The notes below the pieces were generated by a model. That model saw nothing but the letters and a program-made list of their open reading frames with translations. It ran no database searches and was not told the origin of the DNA. Positions 1 through 11,741 of a DNA stretch of 64,000 nucleotides are shown one piece after another. Location of the stretch: NCBI RefSeq assembly GCF_051622035.1, contig NC_135355.1:34205986-34269985 (forward strand). Direction: 5' to 3'. The position numbers and the translations under genes are program-made. Positions within the stretch are counted from its first letter, which is position 1; every line of letters begins with the position of its first letter. The DNA comes from Arctopsyche grandis. Its lineage: Eukaryota; Arthropoda; Insecta; Trichoptera; Hydropsychidae.

Positions 1-61
1 GGAATTTCATATAACTAACATATAGTGAAGCTTATTATAATTCTACGGCTGAAGTTTTGAT

Positions 62-432
62 ATTTTATTTTATTTCATAGAACTTGAACACTCGCCTTTA
101 CAGGTGCACTTAAACAGATACAATACAATCAAAATACATAAGCATTTTATACAATGCAAATTCATACAAACATCCATAGTGACATTTTTGCAGCATTTTA
201 TAATCAAATTGGCGCACCTTAAGGCGTAGAATAACTTGAGATTAACAATAGATATAGGAAAGGAGATGCTAATTTTCAATGAAAATCAGAAAAATTGGCA
301 AACTTTGATAGAAACGATCGACCTGGAGTCATAAACCAATTTCTGACCAGCAGCGGGACTCTAGTGGGACTTGAACCCGTGATCACTCTGCTCGAGAGCA
401 TAATATACTAACCACTAGTCCACGCTGCTGGT
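62..432 (-). mobile_element. tRNA-derived SINE, near full length
   Basis: Read on the minus strand, this begins with a tRNA-like head carrying an A-box-like TGGACTAGTGG and a B-box-like GGTTCAAGTCC (plus-strand 367-377). A conserved core follows (gactccaggtcgatcgtttc, then a tttgccaatttt block and a tctgatttcattg-like block). It ends in an A/T-rich tail with AAATA repeats at 62-82. The same order is seen in copies at 7840-8278, 11742-12111, 13820-14241 and 41861-42646, so this is a dispersed family and not a tRNA gene. It has no coding capacity. Confidence 0.75.
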
Positions 433-1387
433 TAATAATACTCATATTTATAGCCTCCGGTGTTCTTCACCTTAAAATTTTCTAGCCGACCCCCTAGATT
501 TGGATGGGACTATCCACGTTATTTAATGAATTATTATGAATTTGAATTTAAATACTAAACCAATAAAAATAGAATATTTAGAACACTGAGAATATTTAGA
601 ATATTTTCCCAAGAAAAAATGTTATTTCCCAAATATATTTTATTTTGTTGTTTTTTTTTCTTTGAAAGGTTTTTTTAAGACTCGTTTATCCTTTAAAATT
701 ATTTTACTATTAATTTTATTGATAAAAATATATAAATAAAAAAACTGATTAAAAGAAATCATATACACTCATTTTTTTAATATAATATACCCCCCCTAAA
801 AAGTCATTCCTTACTGGTCAAAAATTTTGCCCCCCCCCTAGGAAAAGCTGAAATGACGCCCCTGGTGCGTATGCACAATATAAATGTACAATACTTTTTC
901 TTTTTATGTACATATATTGGGTTTATTTTTGTACGTTATTAATTTTAAATGGAAAGATCTAATACATAAAACCCTTTAGTTGCCGTGGAATATCTCTTCA
1001 GGGCCGATGAGACTTGTTTTTCTATAAAAGGTCGATTTTTCTGAAGACATTGCGTATCATCACGCACACTAATTAATTATCGATTGAATTCACAATGTTC
1101 TCGTTAACAATCCAAACTGAATTAATACACAAAAAAATGGCCATAAATACGGTGATCTTGAACCACGCGATGAGGTGCTTTAAGTTTATAACATTCGCAC
1201 TTAATTGGCATAAATAAGCGGCGGAAAGGTTGCAAAATCAATTTCGAACATCACAAGCGTTGGCCAAGAGGTGACATTGAACCGCATAAGGTTAACTGAG
1301 TCACATCTGTGTGTACTTTAAGTCGACATTTTGTTTGTTGCCCCTGAAACTTTCCCCGCAATTTCTTCGTCGACCTTCGCAAACAGA
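433..1387. other. Non-coding sequence upstream of the transporter
   Basis: No open frame with protein-like composition is visible. The first part is AT-rich with short homopolymers. From about 960 the composition becomes less repetitive and includes a TATAAAAG motif at 1023-1030. This makes it the best place in the window for a distal transporter promoter, but nothing proves it. Confidence 0.3.
1023..1030 (+). promoter_or_regulatory. Candidate TATA box
   Basis: TATAAAAG followed by a GT-rich stretch stands out from the surrounding AT-rich but non-TATA sequence. An initiation site would be expected near 1053-1060 (sequence there: gtatcatcacgc). It lies upstream of the first transporter exon visible at 3633. 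A match of this kind occurs by chance in AT-rich DNA, so confidence is low. Confidence 0.2.
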
Positions 1388-1395
1388 ATGGGTGG
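1388..1395 (+). other. Speculative start exon for the distal transporter isoform
   Basis: ATGGGTGG followed by GTATTC would end with two bases over, which is the phase needed to join the exon at 3633 (that exon begins one base before a lysine codon). The joined start would read Met-Gly-Gly-Lys-Phe-Val. The donor is weak and there is no independent support, so this is only one candidate; the true start exon may lie outside the window. Confidence 0.12.
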
Positions 1396-3632
1396 GTATT
1401 CACGGCTGGTTATCTCAAACGAGGAAGAGTTGACTGGTTAAAAATGTGGAGCACCTTGGAACAAATGGCATACACCTTGATATGCAAGATGGTCATACTT
1501 TTATGTATATTTCACCGATAAGTGCATGTTTATGTTTACGGTACTGTTTTCAAATGTATTGAATCTCCTCGAAGTGTGTCAAAGGTGTAGTGTCTACTTT
1601 TAATCATTCATTGGAAGTTTAAGACCACAGCTTTGCATGTTCAGGTTTCATGTGACATTCTTATAATACTAGTGTTGTACCCGATGACATATCATCGCAT
1701 GTGTGTTGGCATATTAAGTTATTAAATAAAATAAAATTAAAAGAAAGGTCATTGGGCGCAATCCGACCCGGTCGCGGACATGAATGAAAATTATTTAAAA
1801 TGAAAGAGTATAAATTCACTTAACATTATATATGGTTATTTTATTTAGAATCCATGGGAGTACAAAGTTTGAACCAAAAATATATTTATTTAAAAAATCG
1901 AATATTACTATTAAATATAAGTTGTCGTTCTGTTAAATAGCTACTAAAGCAGCCATACTCAGATATTTATTTCTTCCGGGTTTGTTTTGGTTTCTTCTCC
2001 ACGGGTAGCTACCCTTCGACGCTTACAAAACTTTAGTAAGTAAAGGGTTTTGGCGAGTTGATGTACGTCCCGCGTGATGTTGATGTACGTACCCGGCAGG
2101 TATACGTTCGCTCCCTCTCTCTCACACGCAGGTATAGGGTCGCGTCTCGCTCGTTGCAATTTTTTTTCGCTCGTTTTTCAACATTCCCACAACCCACAAG
2201 AAAGCTACCCTTACCATGATAAACTAGAGACATTTATCTATATATCCTCACAATTTCATTTCTGTCCGCCGTGGGTTTTTCTTCCATACTATTTGCCCAT
2301 TGACCTTTGTCGGTTCGACTTTTTTTCGAATACCTTTTAAATATATTTAATTTATATTTAACTAGTTGTTTTACCCGGCTTCGCTTAGTATTTGTAATAT
2401 CAACAGCTTAAACATGGCGAATCGAATAGTAAATATTCATTTGTTATTTTATTAAATTTATTTGAATCGAAAAAAATATAATATTCAACCAATTGAATTG
2501 TCGTCATAGAAACTTTGTTTTGTTTACGAAGTTCCCAACCAAAGATACTCGCATACATACAAAGTCTCTTTCGAAATTATATATTAGATTGTTTAATATG
2601 AAAAAAAGGGAAAAACTACCTACCTACGGAATCCCGGGCCCTCGGAAAAATAATTCCGGGCCCAATTACAAATTTTTACAAAAAATCTGATAGATACATT
2701 TTTAATGTGCGAAAAATTTATCAAAATATTAGAAAAATACCTATATGTTGGTTGTTATTTTTTAAAATAATTGAATAAGAAAATATGGAATAACAGATAC
2801 AATCACCGATACGAAGCCCTCGAGTAGTCCGGGCCCTGGAACTTTACCCCGGTTCCCCCCCCCCCCTCTCGTTGGCCCTAACCTAACATGTAAACAATAT
2901 AAAACACCAATATAAAAATAAATTAACTAAATCAATTTTCAATAGATGGCGGTATATTCTCTGCCAAGAGGACACATTGGTAGCAAATAGTGTATACATA
3001 TGTATATAAGTATTTTTCTTTTGTGATTGTATACGTTTTGGCAGTGGTTTAGCTGTGACGTACATATGTCGAATCGAAACGACTATTATAGTACGGTGAG
3101 CGTTATCTTACACAGACACACTGACAGAATAGCGATATTATATATGAATATAATTATAAAAATTATTAAGTGTATTTATTAAGTGTTTAATAATTTTAAA
3201 AACACTATAAAAATCGAAATTATTCTCAAAAAAGAGATACATAAAAAAAACTAACTTTTTCTAAATTTTTGTCGAGATAAATCGATTGGTTGTAGACACA
3301 TGATATTGTTTAAAATCGATGATTGTTTTATCTAACGTTCTCTTGATACGACAAAAGTTTTCCGCTAGGTCTATTGATGAAAATCCAAAATGTATATTGT
3401 ACTCAAAAAAATTTTTGGCATTTTAAACAATAAAAACCTCGTAAAAAACCCTGGAAGTGGTCATCAACCGCAAATTTCCTAACTATTTTTTATATAATGA
3501 ATTTGCGGTCAGTAAAATATCATTTTGGTTAGAATATAAGGATTACATATGCCGATTGATACATAAATACATATGTACATATATGCAATTTGAATATGCT
3601 AATTAATAACATGTAATTTTTTCTCGTTTTAG
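1396..3632. other. Intronic/upstream repeats
   Basis: No gene is seen. At 2361-2685 lies a copy of a dispersed repeat recognised by 'acccggcttcgct' and 'tctttcgaaattatatatta' blocks, with further copies at 6305-6650, 16928-17150 and 53490-53640. At about 3054-3140 lies a short repeat, shared with 22186-22275 (block 'cgaatcgaaacgactatta'). Around 2830-2875 there is a C-rich run. The rest is AT-rich. Confidence 0.5.
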
Positions 3633-3723
3633 AAAATTCGTCAACAATCAACTAAAAGAGGAAAAAGAAGAGAAGAAACTTAAGAAGAAGGGCGAACAAC
3701 CATTCGTTTCGTTCGTAGGATTG
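3633..3723 (+). CDS. Alternative 5' coding exon of the ABCB transporter
   Basis: A pyrimidine-rich acceptor (ttctcgttttag) is followed by 91 bases that read, after one leftover base, 30 codons: a lysine/glutamate-rich cytoplasmic tail ending in PFVSFVGL. A donor GTGAGT follows. The exon ends in phase 0, exactly the phase of exon 2 at 22974, and the join gives ...SFVGL-FRYAKW. Full ABCB transporters of animals typically have a charged N-terminal tail ending in a hydrophobic residue just before a FRYA/FRFA motif, so the fit is good. There is no Met inside the exon, so at least one more exon upstream is required. The intron to exon 2 would be about 19.2 kb. The alternative is the ATG-bearing exon at 22582-22647. 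Confidence 0.7.
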
Positions 3724-3924
3724 GTGAGTTTTCCTCTTATTTTCCTCGTACTTAGAATTCATATTAACAATTCGATTTTCCTTATAAAATAAAACCTTGG
3801 AAATATATAATATGTATTTATACAACAACGATTATATAAAAGTAGCCAAAAACATATACACGTATATTTAAATTAAATGAAATAACTCCATAGCAAACTT
3901 ATTGTATCATACATAAACATATGT

Positions 3925-4222
3925 TTTTTGATTTTTAAACGCTTTTTATTATTACGAAATTATGTTCAAAATACATCTTATATCTATTTTAATAGCTACT
4001 GATCTACTGGTCATTTTCTATTTTACAATTTAATTTAATTTGGTTAGTAATCTTAGTATTATATTATTCTAATGTTAATGTACAGCATAATAGGAAAAAG
4101 AGCTCAAAAACCTATTTACAATTTATAAATGCTCATAATACATTTAATACATAATATTAATTAAAGACTGTCTAAAGTCGATGACCTACAGCAGATTGTG
4201 TTTAGGTAATCTGTGTTATAAA
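3925..4222 (-). mobile_element. Jockey-type LINE 3' fragment
   Basis: Almost the same sequence recurs in transporter intron 9 (24918-25215), where it continues into a reading frame with the C-terminal style of a non-LTR retrotransposon polyprotein. This copy keeps only the 3' untranslated part, as expected for a 5'-truncated LINE insertion. Orientation is taken from the longer copy. No target-site duplication was identified. Confidence 0.6.
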
Positions 4223-5482
4223 CATATGTAGATCGAAACGTTACCATTCAATCACACTTTATTATTAAATTAAAATCAATAATGATGACTAACATAACAT
4301 TGTGTACTGTTATAATTTTACAAGTCACATAAAACGTATTCTTTAAAAATGTACGTATGATTAACATCGTTAAAAATTCGTGATCTTCATCTCCTTTATA
4401 AAAAAAGTCAACAAAAACATCATTATTCGGCCATCAATGTGAAAAAATACGTGTGTGAATCAAACACAGAATTATATTTAAATCGCGCCAAGATTCTGAG
4501 AAAATTTAAAGTTCGCTCGTACTTAATAACTGGTTATTCGCTTAAATTACAATATTATGCCGACACACGTTCACACATACGCAATATGAATAAAACGTGA
4601 TCGTAATCAAATACAATTGAAATCAGCATGTGCACTTTTATTAGAGTGCATATTACCATTTGAAATTGATAATCAACATGATTATTTTCCTTGATTCGAT
4701 ATGACTATATGCATGTACATATATACATATGTATGCACCTACATATATATTTCGCAAATAAACAGCACAACGAGCGCTTTCTTGATCGTCGTTTTGTTTT
4801 GCCCTATTGCCCTTTTTGATTGGTTCAAATATTGGTCATTGGATGACGCTAATTGGATGACATACCGCTATTCATCATTTCAATAATTTGACTGTTACGT
4901 CTTTAATAAGAGTTTAACGTGCGAAGAATTCGCATCAAGAAAGCTTTGGACGATGATCGGTACACTGACCCGAAGCTGGTCATTCACCCAACATATTTTC
5001 GAGCTTTTTATTTTATTATGCACACATACATACATACATATATACATGCGTATTTAAATAATTGGTCAGGTTTTTGCGAACTCGGCCAGGATGCACATTT
5101 TACTGCAAATTTGGCTACACATGTAATCACAGTTTTTGACCAGGGCTTTCCGAATTCGACAAATATGTACGTACATTATTATATTTTATATGTATTATAT
5201 TTTACCGCAAAACTATATGTAGAGCCGTTGCAATGTTTTTGGCGCCCTTAGCAAATATCTAATTTGGCGGCCTTTTATTTTTTTTTACTAGGCTTTTCAA
5301 TGTTTTACTTCGCAAACGATTTAGCTAAAATTCCTAAAAATAATCGTAATAAACACATCTAAATTGTCGAAATTTTTGAAGACGTGACGTTTAATAGGTA
5401 ACCTTATATGTTTGACTTTCCGCCACCCACTCGTCTTGTCAGATTTTAATTGTTTAATCGCCTATAACTTTATCTTCTTCAC

Positions 5483-5745
5483 ACTATTTTATTTATTTTA
5501 TTTTATTTTATTTATTGAAAAATCAACAGACAGGATGTACATAGATATGTATAAAAAAACAAACAGTAAATAAATAATATATGTAACATCCGAGTCCAAT
5601 AACAGATTTTTACAAAAATGAAAAAGATAAATATAAGGAAAACAAATTAAAAAGTAAAGAATAAAGGCATGACAAAATATGTAGAACATTGCATAATTAA
5701 ACTATAGTATTAAAATATTGGGAAAAGGTTATAAAATAGAATATA
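5483..5745 (-). mobile_element. LINE 3' end with TTTTA-repeat tail
   Basis: About 240 bases are nearly identical, inverted, to 45751-46000. Both copies stop at the same side in a run of AAATA/AAAAT repeats (here 5485-5513), which is typical of a LINE tail. The copy interrupts another repeat: the block before it (5403-5480, 'gactttccgcc') matches 20528-20600. Reading frames in it are shared with the second copy but are short and not recognisable. Confidence 0.6.
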
Positions 5746-6304
5746 TCTATATACTATATCTTATTTATGTATGTATATGTTAGAGTGAAACTGTTATTGT
5801 CAGTGAAATAATTATTTCACTAGTTAGATTAAATAAAACCAACCTTAACTTAAACTACCGTAGCCTAAAATAAATAAAACCAACCCTAACGTAACCTAAC
5901 CTAACATAGCCTTAAATAAATAAGTGTTGGCTGCGGGATGGAGAGGAGCGGGGTTGTGACGTGGTGTGGCGCGATTCGTGTCGGCGACGCACTTACAATA
6001 ATCTAAAAACAATGGCATTTCACTATCACCCAACTGTCAAAAATTATAATTTCACTAATAGGGGCCAGTGAATATATAATTTCCGTAGTGAAAATATAAC
6101 TACATATACCCAGTAAAAATTTAATTCGATTTAATTTCAATGAAACGTCAGTTTAATTATAATTTCACCTTTTTTAATAATATAAATATCCCAGATTGCC
6201 AATGTCGCATAACGAAAACATTTTAGTTTTTGAAATGTTCTGTGACGATAAAAAATATATATTATGCAATATGAAGGTGTATTTTCTTTTCAATTTATTT
6301 ATTA

Positions 6305-6650
6305 CTAGTTGTTTTACCCGGCTTCGCTCTGTATTTGTAATATAAACAGCTTAAACATGGCGAATCTAATAGTAAATATTCATTTCTTTTTTTATTAAAT
6401 TTATTTCAATTGAAAAAAATATATATCGAATCGTCATTGAAACTGTTTTGTTCACGAAGTTCCCCCCGACGAATGCCCCCGGCGCCCCCCGGGGCTTTGC
6501 CCCCGGCACCCCCTGGGCCTTCACCAACGCTGCCCCGGGGGCCTTCGCCCCCGGCGCCCCCCCTCCCCCGTCCCCATGTCGTCATGGAAATTTTGACTTG
6601 TTTCCCAACCAACAATACTTACAAAGTCTCTTTCGAAATTATATATTAGA
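6305..6650 (+). repeat. Dispersed repeat with C-rich insertion
   Basis: This is a copy of the 'acccggcttcgct' family seen at 2361, 16928 and (inverted) 53490. This copy carries an extra C/G-rich segment at 6465-6575 with repeated 'gcccccggcgcccccc' blocks, which creates overlapping proline- or glycine-rich open frames on both strands. Those frames are composition artefacts, not genes. Confidence 0.55.
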
Positions 6651-7046
6651 TTTGTATAATGAAAGGAAATTATAAAAAAGCAAAATACGTGATTTTTTTT
6701 TCAAATAAATACAATAAATATATCAGTTTTTGAATTTTGAGGACTAAAATAACGCCATTCATTAAAAAATGTAAGCTAGAATTGATACTGAAGTCCCATG
6801 AAATATTTAAAAACAAAACTAAAATATTTTTCCTAATCTTATTATGTAGAATTATTATCAAAAAATTAGTTTAATACGCATAATAGTAAAAATTTTATTA
6901 ATCGCGAATTCATATTTTATTGTTATTATGCTTTAATTGAAATGAAGAGTTTAAATATTTGAAAATAAATTTGAAAAAAAAGAAATAGGTGAGGGGGTCC
7001 AAGGCGCCCCTAGCATCTGGCGCCCTTGACAACCGCCCCATTGCCA

Positions 7047-7218
7047 ATGTGTTGTTATGCTACTGATTATATGTGTTTATATAGTTTAAGTATGTGTATG
7101 TACGTTTATAAATTTGCAGTGTATTATCGTTCATGTGTTGTTATGCTACTGATTATATGTGTTTATATAGTTTAAGTATGTGTATGTACGTTTATAAATT
7201 TGCAGTGTATTATCGTTC
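7047..7218. repeat. Exact 86-bp tandem duplication
   Basis: The block at 7047-7132 is repeated immediately at 7133-7218 with no difference that I can see. The two copies are in direct orientation. It is non-coding and lies in the long transporter intron. The lack of divergence points to a recent event or to an assembly artefact. Confidence 0.85.
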
Positions 7219-7380
7219 ATGATTTGCAATAGACTTATCGGCGGGGAAATCATACATTTAAATTATGTAGAATCAATAGTGTGCACTTAACCGCATTCTT
7301 CAAAGATAATAAAAACCTTACAAATGTCATGGAAGCGCTCACACTAAAATCCATGGAAAATTTAAATACATTAAATAGGT

Positions 7381-7435
7381 GTTTTATACATATTCAATAT
7401 GAGTGTTATTATTTCATATTGAATATGTATAAAAC
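7381..7435. repeat. Perfect 22-bp hairpin
   Basis: The arms at 7381-7402 and 7414-7435 are perfect reverse complements around an 11-base loop. The arms are AT-rich (gttttatacatattcaatat...). It could be a small foldback element or a hairpin left by a template-switch event. No promoter or other RNA-gene signal is seen. Confidence 0.8.
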
Positions 7436-7532
7436 AAACTAAGGTTCGCTTAACCAGCATAGCTGAAGCCAGCAACTGTGCATTACTAAAATTATATTAC
7501 CAATAGTACATTCATATGATCCGTAATGTGTA

Positions 7533-7760
7533 TGTGTATCAAGCAGAAGCGGTTTTGTGGAAATATTCACGTATGACGTTACGCCATAGTGGCGAGTGCA
7601 CCCGTACTGATGAAAAGTGCTGCCTTGTTAAGCGATTATGCCTTGCATTCGTCCAAAACATGTATGAACGTGCCGAAAACGGGTGGAGCTGTGTAGTATA
7701 AACAGAGCTGGTATTTTCCGTGCAGTGCTGGATAATATACATGTACCTTTATACATATGT
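7533..7760 (+). mobile_element. MITE related to the Harbinger-like family
   Basis: Blocks 'gtggaaatattcacg', 'ggcgagtgcacccgtac' and 'ccgtgcagtgctggata' are shared in the same order with 40340-40640. The right end, read inverted, resembles the terminus of the 219-bp element at 19897-20115 (agg-t-ct...atac...tccagca). It is non-coding. The short open frames across it on both strands do not match between the two copies. Confidence 0.45.
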
Positions 7761-7839
7761 ACATACATTGCATATATATATTCCAAAGTTTATTTAGTAT
7801 TTATTGACATTAAACTATTTTATAGTATATAATTTTATT

Positions 7840-8278
7840 TTTTTTTTTTTTTTATTTTATTTTACATATATACCAGGAAGGCCTTACAGGAAAATCCCAA
7901 TGCGCCTTCCTGGCCAATTACAAATACAAATGCAGCATTTTTTATTATAATTCGTTGAATTGCAAGACACTGAAAAAACTCGCAAATTAACGAGACATCT
8001 ATGAATTGTACATAAATTCTTATTGTACATCCATCAAATTTCAAATAGTGGTGACATAGTAGGTAGGAAGGATTTTTAGCCAATTTTTTTTTCCGGGAAC
8101 CGTTTCAACAATGAAATCAGAGAAAATTGGCAAACTCTGATAGGAAACGATCAACCTGGAGTCACAAATCCAGGTCTGACCAACAGCATACTCTGAAAAA
8201 TTCATTTTCATTCAGGGATAGAACCCGGCACCTTCTTGACGGTAAGCAGAAGCTTAACGTCCGAGCTATGCTGCTGGC
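7840..8278 (-). mobile_element. tRNA-derived SINE, full length
   Basis: On the minus strand the order is a tRNA-like head (8278 downward, with B-box-like GGTTCTATCCC), the conserved 'gactccaggttgatcgtttc' core, a 'caattcatagatgtctcgtt' block, an 'aaaaaatgctgcat' block, and a 'ggccttcctggtatatatgt' end followed by an A/T-rich tail at 7837-7862. It is about 430 bp long and is a good reference copy for the family in this window. Confidence 0.8.
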
Positions 8279-8512
8279 TATTTATAAAGCAATCTTGCAC
8301 ACGTGATTAAAATCTCGATCACGAAACATCTGGTACCCGAATATTCCATTCATCGAGAGTTACTATTATCCTAACGAGAGCTCGAATAAATTCAATAATT
8401 TATTTATTTTATTCGCCTAAATCAAATTATATTAAATACACATTTCATAAGATAAATAAAATTGTGCTGAAAAAATGACAATTAAAAGTACGGACATACA
8501 TTGGTAGGGTGA

Positions 8513-8640
8513 CCATACGTCCCCTTTAAGCCGGGACAAACCTGTTTTTTTATGTGCTTTGCATTCGTCCCGTCCTTTTCGTGAAATTGTTTGATGTGTC
8601 CCGTTTTGTCCTTTTTTCCAAAAACAAATATATTATTATA
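8513..8640 (+). mobile_element. hAT-like element end
   Basis: It starts with TAGGGTGACCATA, the terminal motif also seen at 55927 (TAGGGTTACCATA). Its next 100 bases match, inverted, the end of the element that stops near 16511, including 'aattgtttgat' and 'gcattcgtcccgtcc' blocks. No matching second end was found nearby, so this may be a solo terminus or a decayed copy. Confidence 0.5.
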
Positions 8641-10265
8641 GAAATATAAACATTCATTTTAAATGTTTCTGAAAAAATATCGCTTTGTGCTATTACTTTC
8701 ATCTTTATTATTTTTAAATAATTATTTTAAATGTTTAAATCTTGTTTTATTTTATCCTCTTAAAAAATGTACATACGTTAAATAACAGTGTTCGACACGA
8801 AAAATGGTTCAGAGATGAGATATGACTTTTCTTATAGATCTATGCCCAGTAAACACGAATCTGGTAATAAAAAATGTTGATTGGCTCGAGATTCGGAGAT
8901 ATGTACATGTATGTACATACATATGTGTTTTGTAAATCACGCGATTTTTTTATATCTTGGTGTTGTTCGGTTGATATATCAGAATTTGTCAATTTCCTGT
9001 TCAAAATGAAAATTGGAATCTATAGTCGGGTATTTTATCTTTCATTTATAGTACTTTTCAGCTTTCAAATCTCTCTAAGTAGTCGTTCAGTTTAAATCAA
9101 AAGTCGAAAGTACGTATTTTCACTTGGGATTTTTCTCACTGTTAATACTATTTTATATTGAGTATCTTCTATTGAAACATGTTTATTGAGATAGTGTTCT
9201 AGCCACACCATTTTTTGTTTTCGTTTAAAAGGTTTAATTGGAAGTGTGCTGAATTTTAAATCGGTAAAATTCCAACTAAAAACTCGTACTATTATTTACT
9301 CGTATTTAAATGAATCCGAATTGAATCAATAGGGATAATATATTAAATTGTCTTTATATGAGAATTAAATAAAATTCCACTTAGAAAAATCATATTTCGA
9401 CCTGTCATTTTGTAGAATGAAAAAAAAGGGGTTCAATAATTTAATCGTTCCACTTTGTGTTATTCAATTAAAAATTGTTCATGGATAGATTGATATAATT
9501 ATCTTCATGTATATATACTTTTTCATTTTGGTAAATTTAGAAATCGATTGACGTCATAGTATTTACCATACGTACATACATTCGCAGGCTCAAATTGAGG
9601 TTTTCCATAGACGTAAAACCTTTATATTGCGTGATAGAACGTCACAGATCTTATTTCGGAATGTTTATATCAAACAGGTTGTATGATTCATATCGAAAAA
9701 GTTCATTCGAGAATACAACTTGCGTACGCAAAACGAAATAACCAGTTATATGTAAGGCATGTAGAGGGGAAATGCGACGTCATACGAAAAACTGGTATTG
9801 CAAACTTTTGATTCAGTGATGACACCGAATCTCAAATTGACACACATTTATAAATACATATATTGTTTTTGCTATCTTTCACGTTTGGAAAATAAATTCC
9901 GAGTTGTAAGTAATTCCAGGTATGACTAGGTGTACGAGTCAATGTACGTGAACGGGGAAATTACGTTCGCGCACTTATTATTGCCGACAATGCAGAAATG
10001 TTGTCAGGTGCTAATGTACATGTGTTTTTCTTAGATTTATTGGAAAATCTCAAGATCGGTATGAAAATAGCATTTATCTCGAATTAATTGATAATGGAAA
10101 ATCTTAATATTATTTTTTTCTAAAATTTTATACACATTTGTGAACTTTTATGAATTATTCATCAAAATTAAGTTTAATTTTATTACGCAATCCAGTGGAA
10201 TTTTTATACTCCTATAAGTGGAATTACTTGTTTTCCTAGAAATGACAAAACAAATGTCCTCTAGT

Positions 10266-11546
10266 CAGTGGCGGACTGGGACTGAAATCAGTGCATGCCA
10301 GGAGTCAAAGGGCCCCCCCCCCCCATATAACAAAATTTTCTTCTTTCCACCACGTCAGGGACGTCATTTCAGCTTTTTCTTGGGGGGGGGGCAGGCAAAG
10401 ATTGGTCAAATTGAATTTTTTTTCAAAAAATCTTTTTTATATCGGAATAAAAATGGAAAATATTCTTTGCATACACCTCATTGAGTTATAAAATATGAAA
10501 AAAAAGCTTATTTTTGAAAAAGTAATTATAAAAAAATATTATGTAAAGAGAAAAAAGCGCCGCAGGCGAAAATTTTTTTCCACAAATCTTCACATGGTCA
10601 ACATTAATCGACCATCAAACTGAGTCATCAAGAAACTATCAATTAACTTAATTTCTACCAACTGTCTTTTCACTTTATCTATGTACATGTACGTAATAAC
10701 AATAGATAAAGTTTTGTTTTGTTTCTCTTCAAAGCACATAGCAGCGATTATTTTATTAGTTACCCAAAAGTAACATACATAAGAAATAAACGTAGCATTC
10801 ATAGATCCGTAGTATCTCATTAATCATTAAATTCATAATATTTCTAAATTCACACTATTCCTTAGTTTAGAGGGGCGAGTGACCCCCTATGGCCCCCCCA
10901 AATTACGTCCCTGAAAAAAATGCATAATATTTTCAATGAATGTTAATCGAAAATCGGGATTTTGGGGAGGGCGCCCCTATCCTATATTTCTATTTACATG
11001 GATGTGTCTAAACTAGGAATAGATTTTATATTCGGAAACTGTTTAAAATTGTGTATTTAAATCTTACTATATCATCGAAGTATAATCAAATGTTATTTTG
11101 AAAGTATGAAGTAAATTTAAATCGCTGGTTGATGATGAATCGTCCTATCAAAATTGTTTTAAGCAATTATGTTTATATTTTTCACGAAAATTTGTTTATT
11201 CCCATTTTTATTTCAGTAGTTAGTTGTTACATAGGTATTGGTATATACATAATATTGACGTTGGAAATGGGCCCGGCAAAAGGGCCCACGCAAATGTTGA
11301 AACTTACATTTCGAGCCTAATAAAAAAAGTTAACCGATCCTTGGGCTGTTAAAGCAGGTATTAGTTGTTTGTGTATATCGTAAGAAATTTGTTTTGTTGA
11401 AATACCCAAACTTTAGGTCCCAAAGTTGCAATATCCTATAAATAGTTAAAAAGTTATTTAATTTTACTGAGGGCCCATATTTTCTAACAGATAGTGGGGC
11501 CCACATGCCATCGGGCATGTTCGCTTGTATGGCCAGTCCGCCACTG
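10266..11546. mobile_element. hAT-type non-autonomous element with 8-bp target duplication
   Basis: The termini are CAGTGGCGGACTGG on the left and its reverse complement on the right. They are flanked by the direct repeat CCTCTAGT at 10258-10265 and 11547-11554. An 8-bp duplication with CAGTGGCGG-type ends is characteristic of the hAT superfamily. At 1281 bp it contains no transposase frame. A second inverted-repeat element appears to be nested inside at 10356-10913. Confidence 0.8.
10356..10913. mobile_element. Nested inverted-repeat element with G/C homopolymers
   Basis: The ends read CAGGGACGTCATTT on the left and the reverse complement of CAGGGACGTAATTT on the right. Homopolymer G and C runs lie near both ends (10382-10391 and around 10883-10899). 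I could not identify a target-site duplication, so the boundaries are less certain than those of the enclosing element. Confidence 0.5.
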
Positions 11547-11564
11547 CCTCTAGTAATATAATTA

Positions 11565-11741
11565 TAAGTCAGCAGTATAGCTGGGTGGGTGCGTTAATGC
11601 TAACTACCAAGAGGCTTCCGGGCTCTAGCCATGGGTTGACATCGGTTGAAAAAAAATGGTGGTTGTGTTTATGTTTAGCACCGGGAGGTTCCGGCTTCGA
11701 TCCCATGCTAATCTCTAATACTGCTGGTCAGACTTGGATAT
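11565..11741 (+). mobile_element. SINE head, interrupted
   Basis: A plus-strand copy of the SINE head (cagcagtatagct..., B-box-like GCTTCGATCCC) runs to 'gtcagacttggatattta', where a minus-strand SINE (11742-12111) begins. A possible remnant of the core resumes at 12163-12250. The head contains a partial internal duplication. The open frame that crosses it is not a gene. Confidence 0.6.

Noticed and set aside
345..437. Possible tRNA gene on the minus strand
   Set aside because: The tRNA-like part continues into the SINE core and tail shared by other copies.
6406..6649. Overlapping Pro/Gly-rich open frames on both strands
   Set aside because: They arise from a C/G-rich simple repeat inside a dispersed repeat. 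No codon structure, splice context or recognisable domain.
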